The translations under genes and the position numbers were made by a program. From the NCBI GenBank assembly GCA_027605045.1, contig JAQFWX010000001.1, positions 1,302,001-1,366,000 of the forward strand: a stretch of 64,000 nucleotides of DNA, given 5' to 3'. Shown piece by piece: positions 11,713 through 22,894 of the stretch; position 1 is the first letter of the stretch, and each line of letters opens with the position of its first letter. The DNA comes from Phallus indusiatus. Lineage: Eukaryota > Basidiomycota > Agaricomycetes > Phallales > Phallaceae. The notes beneath the pieces are model-generated. The model worked only from the letters and a program-made list of their open reading frames with translations, made no database searches and was not told the DNA's origin.

Positions 11713-12096
11713 CCACAGAGGGCATTTGGGGATCTATGTAACTGCAAAAATCGTGTAAAAAATTAGTAATGTGGCGGAGTTACAACAAAGTGTTTTTATT
11801 TGTAAAAATGCTTCCTGAAATTTAAAATTTTTGCATGTTCGAAAACTGTAAAAAAAACAGTGGTAAAAATCTTGTGCAAAAACCTTGTAAAAATGCGAAT
11901 CCATACTGGCTTTCGAATTTTTACAGTATTTTTGCACAAAATTTTTACAATTGTTTTTTTACAGTTTCCGGACATGCAAGTATTGGACAATTTTTATACC
12001 GTTTTTACAGTGGTAAATACTTTTCTAAAAGTCCACCACATTGCTAATTTCTTATATGATTTTTGCAGTTGCATAAATCCCAAATGCCCTCTGTGG
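11713..12096. mobile_element. Fold-back MITE (about 190-bp inverted arms)
   Basis: The outer 18 bases are perfect inverted copies (CCACAGAGGGCATTTGGG at 11713 and its complement ending at 12096). The pairing continues through almost the whole element: TGCATGTTCGAAAACTGTA in the left arm faces a matching block in the right arm, and the arms meet near 11905. No loop of any size remains, so the transcript would fold into one long hairpin. It is non-coding; open frames in both strands are mirror images of each other. The target duplication is unclear. Confidence 0.85.
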
Positions 12097-12110
12097 TATA
12101 CTATCACTGA

Positions 12111-12840
12111 TGTCGCAAAAATCCAAGGAGATTATAAACTCAATCAAGTTTATTTATTCGATAGGTCGTTTATTTTGTATTTATAATTCAATATCTCATA
12201 ACGCACAGAGATTATTTTCTCCCCTGTGCCTTCATTTTTAATTTGTCTCACCAATGAGTGTGCTCAGCTTCGCTTGAGTTGTGATCGGGTAAAAACCATT
12301 CACCGGCTAATCGCTAAGCGTCTCATACAGCAAAAAAAGGAGGATGGTCTGTGCGCAAGCTCAGGCTTCTATATAGACTCGAGACTCTTGCACCCGCGTT
12401 GCGCCCACTTAGTAGTCTTAGTATTCTAATAGTAGTTCTAATAGTAGTTTAATAGTAGTTTAATAGTAGTTCTAATAGTAGTTTAATAGTAGTTCTAATA
12501 GTAGTTTAATAGTAGTCTAATAGCAAACCTAGTAGTTAGCAGCGTAGTAATTTAAGTAGTACAGTAATAATTGTATTATTTCGTAGTGCCAGTGCAGACT
12601 ATGTATGTACATATAAGTACTCAATATAATGTTTTAATGACTACTCTAACTTGTGATTTGACATTAAGAAAAACAATCAAATTGTTATAAAAAAGGACTC
12701 GAGAAAAAAAATCTGGTCATTTGATTTATAAACCCAACCTGACAAATTTTTATTGCCTTGAAAAGTTTATAAATAGTTTATAAACTACCTCGGCGCGTCT
12801 CGATTTATAATCTGATTATAAATCCCATTTCGGTTTTTCA
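12111..12840. mobile_element. Degraded TIR element related to 5031-5730
   Basis: It begins TGTCGCAAAAATCC followed by TTATAAAC-rich sequence and ends near an AAATCCCATTTCGGTTTTT block that resembles the opposite terminus. The interior block AGTTGTGATCGGGTAAAA...CGGCTAATCGCTAAG...GATGGTCTGTGCGCA is the inverse of that in the element at 5031-5730, and an AGTAGTTCTAATAGTAG array follows at 12419-12530. The right terminus is eroded, so that boundary is approximate. Confidence 0.6.
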
Positions 12841-13259
12841 ATGGACGAGTTCGGGTTGGCAAAAAATGCGATTCACATCGTTGTGGGCTATCAAACTAGT
12901 GACATTAATGTACATGCTTAACAATGACAGCGAAACTAAAAGATTAGACCGACCAGGGTTTTTCTTTAGGTCTTGAGTCGTTGTACGTTTCAAATAAAAT
13001 CGATGCTCCATGGTGCACAGGCTGTGTTGTCGCTTTGAAGAAAATGTGAATGGCTGTTCAGCTCCTCAAGTAAGTCCCTAGTTATCATCACACTCTTGTT
13101 GAATTGGCTCTGAGTATCCCGCAGGCGACAATACGGTCAAAATATGACCCACGCCAGACCTCGCTTGCTACTACATCCTTAGTCCACATCTCGACACTTT
13201 CGCAGGCGACATTCTTACTCGCATACTCACCTACGCTTAACTCTCTCTACTTCCGGTGA

Positions 13260-16200
13260 AAATACAAGTCTACAATGGTACGACCTTTTAAAACTGCGTC
13301 GGGGACAGTGTCGGACGGAAAGCACCGAACCACAACCACAACCACTGCCATTACTCCTAGACAACCACGCCCACGCCCACGCCCACACCCACTGAGCCTC
13401 ATTCGATCAAATAGACGGAGATGGAGATGGAGATGGCGAAACCTGGAACACCAGTCTAACCCTCAACCGCAAAGAACGGCACTGCTTCTTTGACAACACC
13501 CCTCGTCTTGAGGCCGTCCCGTTCTCTTTCCCAGGTCAATCCCTCACTCAATCAAAAATTCTCAACACCTGTCAATCGCACTCGCACACTCCACGTGTCC
13601 TAAAGTTGACCCGCAGAATATTATACATTCAGCGCATTAGGGGTATATCTATTGTATGGCGCTGCTTCCTAGTCTTCTTGCAGGCGCAACCGACCGACAC
13701 CGACAACACCGGCAACGACTACAAGAAAAAAAGGACACGAAAACGCTCAGGCTGATTTTGACGTAGATATTCTGCGTATTACTGGCGGTGGAGATGAAGC
13801 TATCAAGATATGGATTTGCAGCAGCACGCCTCAAGGCCTGTTGTATTAGATGCGTTTGAATGTAATCAAGGAGGGTGTTGTTGCTCGTGGCGCGTGATGG
13901 TACGATTTATATGGGATGTCAGGATGGGTGTGTTGCTCTTTGTGATTTAGATACCAAGAATCTTGTTAAGCTTATTATGACTCAATCGGGCCCAAGTTTA
14001 GGTTCACGTCGTCCGAATTGTGTTACTAGAATTCGGATGTGTTGGCTACGTTCGTGGTCAATTTGGATTATGAACGTGTTGCGCCAATGGCTGAATACAG
14101 GCACTGTATTTGTTTATTTCTATCCATATACCATTCCCGTTTCTTCAGCGCTAGTCAGCCCAATTTGCATGTATGGCGTCGTGGTACGCACATTCTGGAA
14201 TCATTCTATCCTCCACGTCACACAATTATATGACCTTTACAGCCGTCTTCATTGTCATTTCAACAACATCAACAAGAAGATAAGAAGACTGATGATCGTA
14301 ATGGAAGTCAAGTCTACAAAGTGGTGTCTTATTACCGGCGGAAAATACAACAATAATATCAAGGTACGACATGTTTCTTTTAATCCAAATCTTTACGTAA
14401 GTTTGTCTTGAGGCGTGTATATGGGTAGTGTTGCCTTTACTGCGTCTAGGATCTTAATGCGGACGGTGCATGTATGCATGGTAAAACCGAATTCTTCACC
14501 CGACCTTAGATATGTATTATTAAAGTTTCAATTTCTCGTTCCTTTTGCTTTATTAGATCCACTCATGAAATCGCTTTCGTCGTTCGTTTCTCTTCCGTTG
14601 GTAAGCAATAGCCAACGACATCGGGAGGATTGTAGACAAGTTGAGGTATGCCTCAAGCATTGTTTAGCGCAGTTGGCGCAGATGCAAAATGGAAAGGTGA
14701 TCGATGACAATGGATCCACAAAAAAAAGGTGAAACTTATTCTGCGGCTTTGTTGGCAGATTGCAGCTGACAGGGACAAACCCGGTTGTGCTAGCGATGTA
14801 TAAAGGACTTGGAATAGTAGGTTTATCCGATAAATTAAAACCACGTATTCTCTTCTATGGGCACGTAGGGGTACGTGTCTCCCTCGTCCCTCTTTTTTTG
14901 GGTGTTCTTCTGAATTTGCATATTAGGCATTACGACATAATTTGAGCTCCACGCATATCATGGAAAACGTGCTCGTTCGAATTAAACGGTGCAAATGATT
15001 ACTTATACGGTCGTGGTGTGTCGGATAATGAAGGATCTAGTTTGGCTGTTGCGTATGCTGCGTCGAATTTGTTGAGACGGCGTTTGTTATGGTGTAATGT
15101 TGTGTTTTTGATTCAGGGGGAGGAAGAGGCAGGGAGTGGTTTTGAAGGAGTTGTTAGGGAGTATAAGGTGAGAGGGTTGATTTTTTGGGACTTGATTGAT
15201 GTTAATAATTGGATAGGAATCTACTGGGGAGATTGATGCTTTGTTGGTCAGGTAAAATAGAGTTTTTGTTTGGAAGGGTTAGTGGCTGATCTGAGATCTG
15301 ATTTGAATATAGTAATTTGGATTGGATCGGTGAAGATACGTCTTGCATTACGTACGGATGGCGAGGCGTCGTTCATGGTACCATTGACGTATTCAATTCC
15401 AGGTCTGATTCGCATTTGGGTGTTGAAAGTGGAAGTGTTGGATAAACTGATGTGCGATGTGTATGTTGTTTGTTCGTATTTTCATTAATCAGCTTTCTGA
15501 CAACACTTTAAAGTTAAGATTTTTACTGGACTTGTTGATGGGGATGGAAAGTTTTTATACCCGGATTCTGTACGTCGCTCGTTCAGCTCTAACAAACAAA
15601 CCCGCTGAGTCACTCTCATTTGCGATGGAGAGAGCCTAGTTTGAGTGTACATGTGTTGAAACGTCCGGTTCCGGAAGTAAGTGTCCTTGAATTCGTAAAT
15701 CACGTTTCGATTTATGCTTTGAGGTATATATTTTACTGTTGTACCAGCCGGAGTTCGCGCGAAATTGTCCACTCTTGTTGTACCAGATTGAAAATTAGAG
15801 ACGGTGGGGAGTGCACTTGTGTCGCACGTTAAAGAGAATTTTGCGAAACTCCGGTCTAACGATACTCTTCAAAGTATGGTCCCTCCTCTTCTCAATCTTG
15901 TTTTCATAGATCGAACGCTTGTGGTGTTTTTCGTTGTAGATCTGATTGACAGAACAGCGGATTGGTGGTGAGGAAATTTGGAACCTCGATATTAGAAATC
16001 CTCGAGCAAGTGGTGAAAGAAAAATGAGGCCCGTCGTGGATAAGAGAAGAAGAGGTGAGATGCGCCACGTGGCCGGTTTTTTTTTTCGGGTTGTTCATAC
16101 TGAGGTCAAACTTTTTTTAGTCTATCTCTTCTGTGCTATTTTCGATGAAGGAGTTCGGATGTTTCGGGTTGCATTTACCTATGATACAAAGTTCGGTAAG

Positions 16201-16375
16201 TGATGATGGTGTTTTTGCGTTGCTGCTTCTTTTTTCGAAGGTTCATTTTCGGTTGTATATGATCTTAACCTCATCTTGCCAATGAACGCATCTCGCTGAT
16301 CGACCTTGGTGACGGAAAATCTGTTGTGGAGCGGTTTTTGCTTGCTGTGTCTGCTGAGTTGTCATCTGGCGGATT
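13260..16375 (+). pseudogene. DUG2: DUG2-like gene (WD40 + M20 peptidase), decayed
   Basis: DUG2 is a subunit of the cytosolic glutathione degradosome (Dug2-Dug3). It combines N-terminal WD40 repeats with an M20-family metallopeptidase fold. WD40 pieces seen are RITGGGDEAIKIW (13770), RDGTIYMGCQDGCVALCDL (13890) and CICLFLS...NLHVW (14100-14190). M20 pieces are FVSLPLVSN-HREDCRQVEVCLK (14580), NPVVLAMYKG (14770), RILFYGH-HYDII followed by a TGA stop (14840-14945), DYLYGRGVSDNEGS (14998), VVFLIQGEEEAGSGFEG (15098), TGLVDGDGKVF (15530), and HLANERISL...GDGKSVVERF (16275-16340). The pieces are collinear but lie in different frames with stops between them, and not all breaks can be introns. Expression of a full product is unlikely. 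Confidence 0.8.
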
Positions 16376-16621
16376 GGAGCCTTAAGTAAGTTGCGGGCTG
16401 GGTGCTGACATTTCCCTTTGCCATACTCCTCACGCCGTACCAGATTATGGCTCATTATTAATGTACGTACGTTTGAAATGTTTTTGCTAGCAAGCGGCTC
16501 AGTTGCGAGAAGATAAGCCCTCGATCCAGTATTCTTGTCCTCCATATCAAAATTTAAAATGAGCGCAAATTGTTTTAATTTGTTCTTGTTGATATGAGAT
16601 TTGTTTTCGTTGGAGTATCAT

Positions 16622-17497
16622 GAAGATGGTAACCCATTTGACTCAATGAGGTGAAGCTCTTTTACCATAAGGCTTGAGTACTTAGTTCCGCAAATACCGG
16701 CTTCTCTCAGTTCAGTTGACAATCTGGTGATATTGTAACAACCACGTTCCATGGAAAGCCAGTTATTTTATAAACTCCAAGAGGTATTTGAGCTCTGATA
16801 CGTGATGATTTGTGGTTTGATCCATGATTCAAATATCATATATAAGGACACTTTGTGTGATTCCAGGTTCATAACACTGGAGTTGACCACTTCAAATCAC
16901 AATTTCTATAATATCTTCCCATATGAACAGCACAAATACTACTGTAGATGTTTTAGCTGCAGAGATTATTCAAGAGGCCTATGAAGGGTATACATCAATC
17001 CTGTCCTATGCCTGTCATTACATCTGATATGATGATGGGATTAGCTATGGCCCGGCGATGATGCGAACACGTTTGACTCAGTGATGATCAAATCCTTTTT
17101 CCCATAAGACTCAAGTATTTGTTGTCGTAAATATTGGCTCCTCTCAGTTGACAATCTGGCGATATTGTAATGTTTCATCAAAAGCCTTTGTTTTAAGGGT
17201 TTCAAGAAGTACTTGAACTTTAATGGGTGACTCTGATGGTTTGATCCATGATTCAAATGTCATATATAAGGACGTTTTGCATGTTAGACTTTGTTAGTAC
17301 TAAATTCCCAGGTTCACAGCACTGAGGTTGACTACCTCAAGTCACAATTTCTATAATATCCTCTCATATGAATAGCACAAATACTACTGTAGATGCTTTA
17401 ACACCCAAGATTATTCAAGATGCCTATGAAAAGTATATGTCAATCCTGTCTTGTGCCTGTCATTACATCTGATATCATGATGGCATTAGCTATGTTC
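16622..17497 (+). repeat. Tandem duplication of promoter plus exon 1
   Basis: Two direct copies (about 16622-17046 and 17055-17497) share the sequence from TTTGACTCA through ATATATAAGGAC (TATA), AATTTCTATAATATC and the ATG to the first intron. Each has its own TATA-like box and start codon, so a gene downstream could use either. Identity by eye is roughly 80 percent, indicating an older duplication. Confidence 0.8.
16923..16987 (+). pseudogene. Orphan first exon of the DUF6533 gene (duplicate)
   Basis: It encodes MNSTNTTVDVLAAEIIQEAYEG and ends at a GTATAC donor. The next exon in this copy is missing, because the duplicated promoter and exon 1 of the intact gene follow immediately. It could still act as an alternative first exon, since its donor phase is the same as that of the downstream copy. 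Confidence 0.6.
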
Positions 17498-19094
17498 TCA
17501 GTTTGGTGCTTTTCAGTGCAACAGGTGAGGAGTACATTGTTGTAAGAAAGTCTTACTAACACAGCAAAACCTCTAGCATCCAGTTTTTATACTACTCTGA
17601 TTAAATTGTCTCAAGAAAGAGAGCATATATGGTCTAAGCAATTCAGTTTGCCTACATTATTGTACATTTTTGCAAGATATGGAAATTTGCTGTCCCAGGG
17701 GCTTATCCTTGCTATCAACTTCCTACCAGTAAGTTAGTACACATAGCTATGCCAGTGGTGCTTTCAATATCTCATTGTTGTTTTATCAATGTACCACTTT
17801 CCTGAAGCTTGGAAGGTAAACATTCTTATATATATCTTGAATCCACTAAAACCACAACCTTGAAGACCTTGTAACATATTGGCCGACATATCGAACATTG
17901 TTTCTGTTTTTACAGATATTGGTGTTCAAGGTCTGTGTTCCATAATCACATGTTTCGAAATTTCTGTAATAGGGACCTCAGGTTTACTGGCTGTTCGAGC
18001 ATATTCAATATGTGAAGGAAATAAAATCCTTAGTTCGGCTTTAGCCTTTGGCTTTTTTTCTTATTTGGGTTTGGAGTTGTATGGTAAGGATCTGATGACA
18101 ATGATCATGAAGCTATCATAGTTACCTCCTTGTTTGGTGATAGGCATAGCAACATTCCCTGGGTGTTTCTCAAGGTCTGTAGTCCATGCAAAATAGGCCC
18201 TTAACATGCATGCACTCACAGTTATCTTGGTGGTGAAGCTTCTCCAGGAGACAAGATATCAGTATGGCTAATGCTCATTGATGGTTTAGATGTGTTTATA
18301 ACTGAACTGGTTTAGTCAACACTATCATTAATGTCATCGATGTTTGCACAGATTTACTTATATTTGGCATTTGCATATGGAATGTCTGGGGTATATGGAG
18401 ACTAAAATGCAACAATGGAATTCAAAGTAAAAGCCTCATTTCCATGCTTCTTACACAAAGTAAGTTTCACTGGAATTTATAACAAGGGTTACTGAGCAAT
18501 GTACAGGTATATTTCGATGTTGGTAAGGTCTCATCAGTTGATGTTCATCGTTGAGAGTCATCTCATGTCTTGTTATGGCTTCGTCAGTTTCGTCATCACC
18601 ATTACTTTCATTATTGTCTGGCTTATACAGGTAAGTTTTTGATTCATATAAAATGGAAGTTTGGACTGAGATTTTATTAGCTTCAAGATGTAAGGGCTTC
18701 GTTGAATTCTCACACACTATGTTTCTTTGTAACACTTCTCTCAGTTTTTTATAGCAGAGAGTTACACCCGTATACAAAATGTGTAAGATTCATGACATCT
18801 TAGTCCACATTCTTCCATCATTAACCTCTCCTAAGCCTGTCGGCAACTCTAATGGCTGATTTCACTCTTGATCTTCGTCACCTCAATTTGGCCAAAATTG
18901 AAGCTAGCCAAATGTCTTTACCATCACTTCAATTCTCAAATATTCTTCAACATGTGCACCAATCTTTCCTTGTGGAAATGGCCACCCCTGAGGAAAGAAA
19001 TATGGAGGACTCGGAGAACCTATTTGGTGGAGACAGTGATCCTGATGGTTTACCATTAGACATCATGGACATTGTTCAACCTATTGAAGCATAA
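17368..19094 (+). CDS. DUF6533-type multi-pass membrane protein, paralogue 2
   Basis: Exon 1 (17368-17432) reads MNSTNTTVDALTPKIIQDAY. An 8-base micro-exon TGCAACAG (17517-17524) follows, then exon 3 (17577-17728), which encodes FYTTLIKLSQEREHIWSKQF and SLPTLLYIFARYGNLLS, the DUF6533 core. Downstream exons carry ISVIGTSGLLAVRAYSICEG (helix), IATFPGCFSR, IFGICIWNVWGIWRLK and VSFVITITFIIVWLIQ (helix). The last exon ends HVHQSFLVEMATPEER and an acidic tail with stop at 19092-19094. These genes are abundant in mushrooms; the function is unknown, and integral membrane localisation is inferred from the hydrophobic helices. I placed about nine or ten exons, but the small internal ones near 17750-17815 and 18500-18620 are uncertain. 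No disabling mutation was seen. Confidence 0.68.
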
Positions 19095-19141
19095 AATTTC
19101 TCATTATGTGATTTTTACAAGATGAAGATTGTCAATGGTTA

Positions 19142-19472
19142 CAGCAGTTTTCATTATGTAAGGCCGGCGCTCGTTTTTTCAAAATATTCATCGAAACTTT
19201 GCAAATGCGATAGCTCATGCAATTTTGAAGATTTTGACTTACTGTTTCTTTAAGATATGTTCATAAATATTAGGTCTAGTGCACCGTATACTTTATTAAG
19301 CTTGTCAATGTGTATTTCAAATTTTGACTTTTTCCCCCAAAAAAACAACAATCAAAGGAACCTCAAATTAGCTCATAAAAATTAGATAGTGCACTAGGTA
19401 TAATATTTATGGACATGTCATAAAGAAACAGTAAGCTGAAATCTTCAAAAATGGACGAGCTATCGCGTTCGC
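19142..19472. mobile_element. Truncated TA-target MITE (CAGCAGTTTTCATTA terminus)
   Basis: The left terminus CAGCAGTTTTCATTATGTAAGG and interior match the complete element at 59865-60254 in inverse orientation, including CCCCCAAAAAAA and TAGTGCACTA. The right 35 to 40 bases are missing; the copy stops at GCGTTCGC, where a fragment of another element begins. It lies directly after the DUF6533 paralogue 2 and may contribute to its 3' UTR. Confidence 0.75.
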
Positions 19473-19495
19473 TAGTGTGGTTGCGGTTCGGTTCC
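19473..19495. mobile_element. 23-bp remnant of a hAT MITE terminus
   Basis: TAGTGTGGTTGCGGTTCGG is the terminus of the hAT-type MITE found complete at 47358-47944. Only 23 bases remain before the LTR at 19496 begins. Confidence 0.7.
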
Positions 19496-20245
19496 TGTTA
19501 GGGCACGACCGTTCAGCAGTAAGACTTAAGGATCGGACTGCTACTATAACCCAGTAACCCAGTCTATAATAGCGCAAGGAACTACACATGCGCGCACAGT
19601 TGTATATATACATGATTACGCTATCTCTAACCAATAGCTATCAGGTGCATTATCTGCCAATAGGAAGAGATGACAGTCGAGGGCATACGGACGACATAGA
19701 GAAAGAGGGAGATGTGACAGAATGGAGCGAACGTGTTAGGGCGACTCAGGGCACACACCTAGAGGAGGGAAAACCTAAGATCTATTGAGGGGCAGCGACT
19801 AACTACTCACCTAGAGGAGGGAAAACCTAAGAGAACAAGCTTAGGTATCCCCCTCTAGGGAAAACGCATATAAGTACAGGATACGAAGCGCTCGACTGAT
19901 CCCCATGGGATCCGAGGAGATACAGACAGAAATCGAGGAAAATCGAAGAGATCGAGAAATCGAGAAAACGATGGAACTAATGGAAACGGCAAAGTACGGG
20001 AAATGAAGGAAATCGTAATACGAAATGAAACCGAAAGAAATCGAAGAAATCGAATAATCGGAAAAGGCGCTAGCGTACCGTGACAGAACGGAGAAATGGG
20101 GAGAGTTCGGAAGAATACGCGAGGATGAATATGGACCGGTATACCGGGTGCCGTATGACCGACGTAGAGCGCGTAGGCATCTAAGTAGGTTATACTATAC
20201 TACGCTAATATACTAGAATGACCGTGAACCTAGGACGTACCCTGA
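19496..20245 (-). mobile_element. Family 1 LTR, split by a family 3 LTR, right end damaged
   Basis: It begins TGTTAGGGCACGACC and resumes after the nested insert at 20086. The expected CCTGACA end reads CCTGAGAG at 20241-20248, so the terminus is mutated or deleted and no target duplication can be found. Confidence 0.75.
19734..20085 (-). mobile_element. Solo LTR, family 3 (352 bp), TSD GAACG
   Basis: The ends are TGTTAGGGCGACTC and GCTAGCGTACCGTGACA, flanked by GAACG on both sides. The unit contains two direct CCTAGAGGAGGGAAAACC blocks and a purine-rich (GAAATCGA)n tract. In the inferred sense (minus) strand CTTATATGCG is a TATA-like box. Other 352-bp copies are at 22147, 27968, 34509, 46599, 61351 and 62194. 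Confidence 0.85.
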
Positions 20246-20468
20246 GAGCACTACTATAGATGATGATAAGGCTGATGGCTATTTACAAAAGAAATCAGCC
20301 CCTATTTATACACTTTGGGGCTGCTACAAATAAAGCAAAATATTAGTAAGTAAAAGATAAGAAATTACTTAGAAAGGAAATTAATTAGTAAAGGTGGAGC
20401 AGTAAAAATTATAGTGAAACATTATGGTGAGACAGAAAAATTAAAAGTACCTGAAACTGAGTCATAAG
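20246..20468. other. AT-rich spacer, no gene seen
   Basis: No reading frame or recognisable terminus. It may be a remnant of whatever the hAT transposon inserted into, but nothing in it proves this. Confidence 0.3.
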
Positions 20469-21283
20469 CACTGGAGACATTGTAGGGTTTAGCCAAAAAA
20501 AGGATCTTAAGAAAATTATAGTTCGAGGCATAGGCTATTGACAATTAATCAAATTACAAAATCATAATATAACTAATACTCAGGTCAAGGGATTCTGGCT
20601 TGCAAAATTGTCAGTATACTGCTATAATTATCTTAGCCAAATTATATAATAACTCTTTATCATATAAGCCTATGATCAATGTTATCCATTCAGTAAAATA
20701 ATAAATAGAATGAAACTTACATTATGATTATTTATATTGAAGAATGTTCTAAAAATCTTTTTTATATTTATTGTGAAAATATATTTCTATTATAATTTAG
20801 ATGCATGGAAAAACCTTAATTTTAGCATGAGATTACACTGTGTAATATCAGAGTTTTCCTGGGAAAACCTTAATAATACAGGGATTCCTGGAAAATCTTG
20901 AGAAAACTCTAATGTCACATATTGTGACCTCAAGTTTTAATTACACAGAAACTCAGTATTTCTCACTCCCTCAAAATTATAATAAAAAATTGTATTGATA
21001 AGTAATTATATTAACTTGATTATATAATTTTCTACTATGGTTAATAATAATATATGTTTTACTTTGTATACTGTTTGATTGGTGTTATATAAGTAAAAAT
21101 TCTTACATAATTTAACTAAGATAAAAATAGCAATATAATGACAATTTTTCAACTCAGAATCCCTTGATCTGAGTAATAGTTATAATATGATATTACAAGC
21201 TAGTGAATTGTCATATTCCTATACCTCGAACTATAATTTTCTTAGGATCCTTTTTTTGGTCAAACCCTACAATGTCTCCAGTG
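20469..21283. mobile_element. 815-bp TIR element (CACTGGAGACATTGTAGGG)
   Basis: The termini are inverted for about 60 bases (CACTGGAGACATTGTAGGG against CCCTACAATGTCTCCAGTG). The AT-rich interior repeats TTATAATTAT motifs and shows no transposase. The copy at 28815-29650 is about 90 percent similar by eye. The flanks AAG and ATG do not make a clean duplication. The TIR start CACTG and the 3-bp target of the sibling copy would suit the CACTA or a related superfamily. Confidence 0.78.
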
Positions 21284-21940
21284 ATGACTGTTCCTAGAAA
21301 ATAAACAAATAGAAATACACAAATACAAGCAAGAGCTCAAAAAAGAATAGTAAAAAACTGACATAATGTGGGCTTTTGTTGTTTATATGCTGTTTTTGGA
21401 GTTAGTGGCTGTGCCTTTTGACTTGTTTTTGCTGAGCTGGGTAAAAGTGCCCTAGATACATGACAAGAGCTCCAGGGGGTCCGGACCTTGCAGTGACATA
21501 TGGTTTGTGTCCCAGGCTTCAATTTCATCATACGTTCGCTGCAGAAAGCATGTCACAAAAAGATAAATGTGAATTATGAATATAACTTACCCGGGGTTTA
21601 GATGCGCTCTCCTGTACCATTTTTGGAAGGTACTTCTCTTCCCATATCTTACAGACGATGTCTATTGCTGTCTGTATCCATTCTTCCGGCCATTCTTTTT
21701 GTTTGAAATACTGTGTCTTGTACTGCAGATGGAACTATTAGGATAATTAGAGTGAATCATATATGATAGGCCATTAATATACCTACCCATGGCTGTACAG
21801 TGTCGCGCACCAAAATCTTCCCTTTTTGGTAATTTAGGTTGCTCAGCTAAAAAGCGGACATTCAAAATCCTATCTTCCTGAACTACTCACTTCCAGCTCA
21901 TTTGACACCCCCAGTTTACCCAAATCAACAAAACAATAAA

Positions 21941-22894
21941 ATGTTCAATCTTCGACTCTCTTCCTCCATTTCTTTCAAACACCCTTCTCCTACTCCTATT
22001 TCTCGAGAACCTTCCCCAGAAGAAGATGTTTCACCCCCAATCTTTCGTTATTCTCACGATAGTCCTCGCACTCACGATCTGGATATCGAGACGACTTTAT
22101 TCACATATTATTCACCCACTCCTATTCTCGAGATCGACCCAAAGACTGTCACGGTACGCTAGCGCCTTTTCCGATTATTCGATTTCTTCGATTTCTTTCG
22201 GTTTCATTTTGTGTTACGATTTCCTTCATTTCCCGTACTTTGCCGTTTCCATTAGTTCCATCGTTTTCTCGATTTTTCGATCTCTTCGATTTTCCTCGAT
22301 TTCTGTCTGTATCTCCTCGGATCCCATGGGGATCAGTCGAGCGCTTCGTATCCTGTACTTATATGCGTTTTCCCTAGAGGGGGATACCTAAGCTTGTTCT
22401 CTTAGGTTTTCCCTCCTCTAGGTGAGTAGTTAGTCGCTGCCCCTCAATAGATCTTAGGTTTTCCCTCCTCTAGGTGTGTGCCCTGAGTCGCCCTAACAAA
22501 GACATTACTCCCAGTCTACTTGCACAAGGTTCCTCGAACTATCGCTAAGTGTAGAAGTTCAGATATCGTACACCCCTTTTTGGCTTTTGGAAAGGAAGTT
22601 TACATCGAGAAAGAATTAAGATGGTTCACAGTCACTCATGTTTATTCAACTCCAGAATCAGCTCTACAAGATTCATATCGTGTTTGGCTAACAGCACAAG
22701 TTGGATTGGATTACATGATTATGGTCCTGGATGTTCCCAGCCGATGGATCCTAATAGCATGTAATCATCAACCTGCCTTAGGATTTTATCGATCACCCAA
22801 TCCTATCTCGAAAGAACCTCTAAACCCTCTATTTCATGATCCTTCACCCCCTCAATCCCCTACTTCCTCCAAAATGACCATACGACCTCCCTGA
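21941..22894 (+). pseudogene. U3 reading frame 1 (unknown protein), split by a solo LTR
   Basis: The frame starts MFNLRLSSSISFKHPSPTP at 21941 and is interrupted at 22147 by a 352-bp LTR with TSD AAGAC. It resumes at 22499 and ends at 22892-22894. The added length (352 + 5 = 357) is a multiple of three and the frame on both sides agrees, so before that insertion it was one open frame of about 198 codons. Its second half (IAKCRSSDIVHP, KEVYIEKELRWFTV, TPESA, VLDVPSRWILI) matches the frame at 50870-50298 minus (RQCRSSDLVHP, KVYIEEQLNWFTVV, TPESA, VLDVPSRWVIM). No known domain was recognised; both have Pro/Ser-rich tails. The protein is carried by the LTR and is not a host gene. Confidence 0.72.
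22147..22498 (+). mobile_element. Solo LTR, family 3 (352 bp), TSD AAGAC
   Basis: The ends are TGTCACGGTACGCTAGCG and GAGTCGCCCTAACA, with AAGAC at 22142-22146 and 22499-22503. It is inserted inside reading frame 1 of the giant solo LTR and is therefore younger than that LTR. Confidence 0.9.

Noticed and set aside
11734..12186. Several overlapping frames on both strands
   Set aside because: They all lie in the fold-back element and are mirror images of its two arms; no coding signature.
22147..22498. Recurring peptide SDYSISSISF-type frames at several places (22147, 34509, 42889, 46599, 61351, 62194)
   Set aside because: They are translations of the repeated GATTTCTTCGATTTC tract in family 3 LTRs. 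The frame is short, truncated by the LTR end and not a gene.
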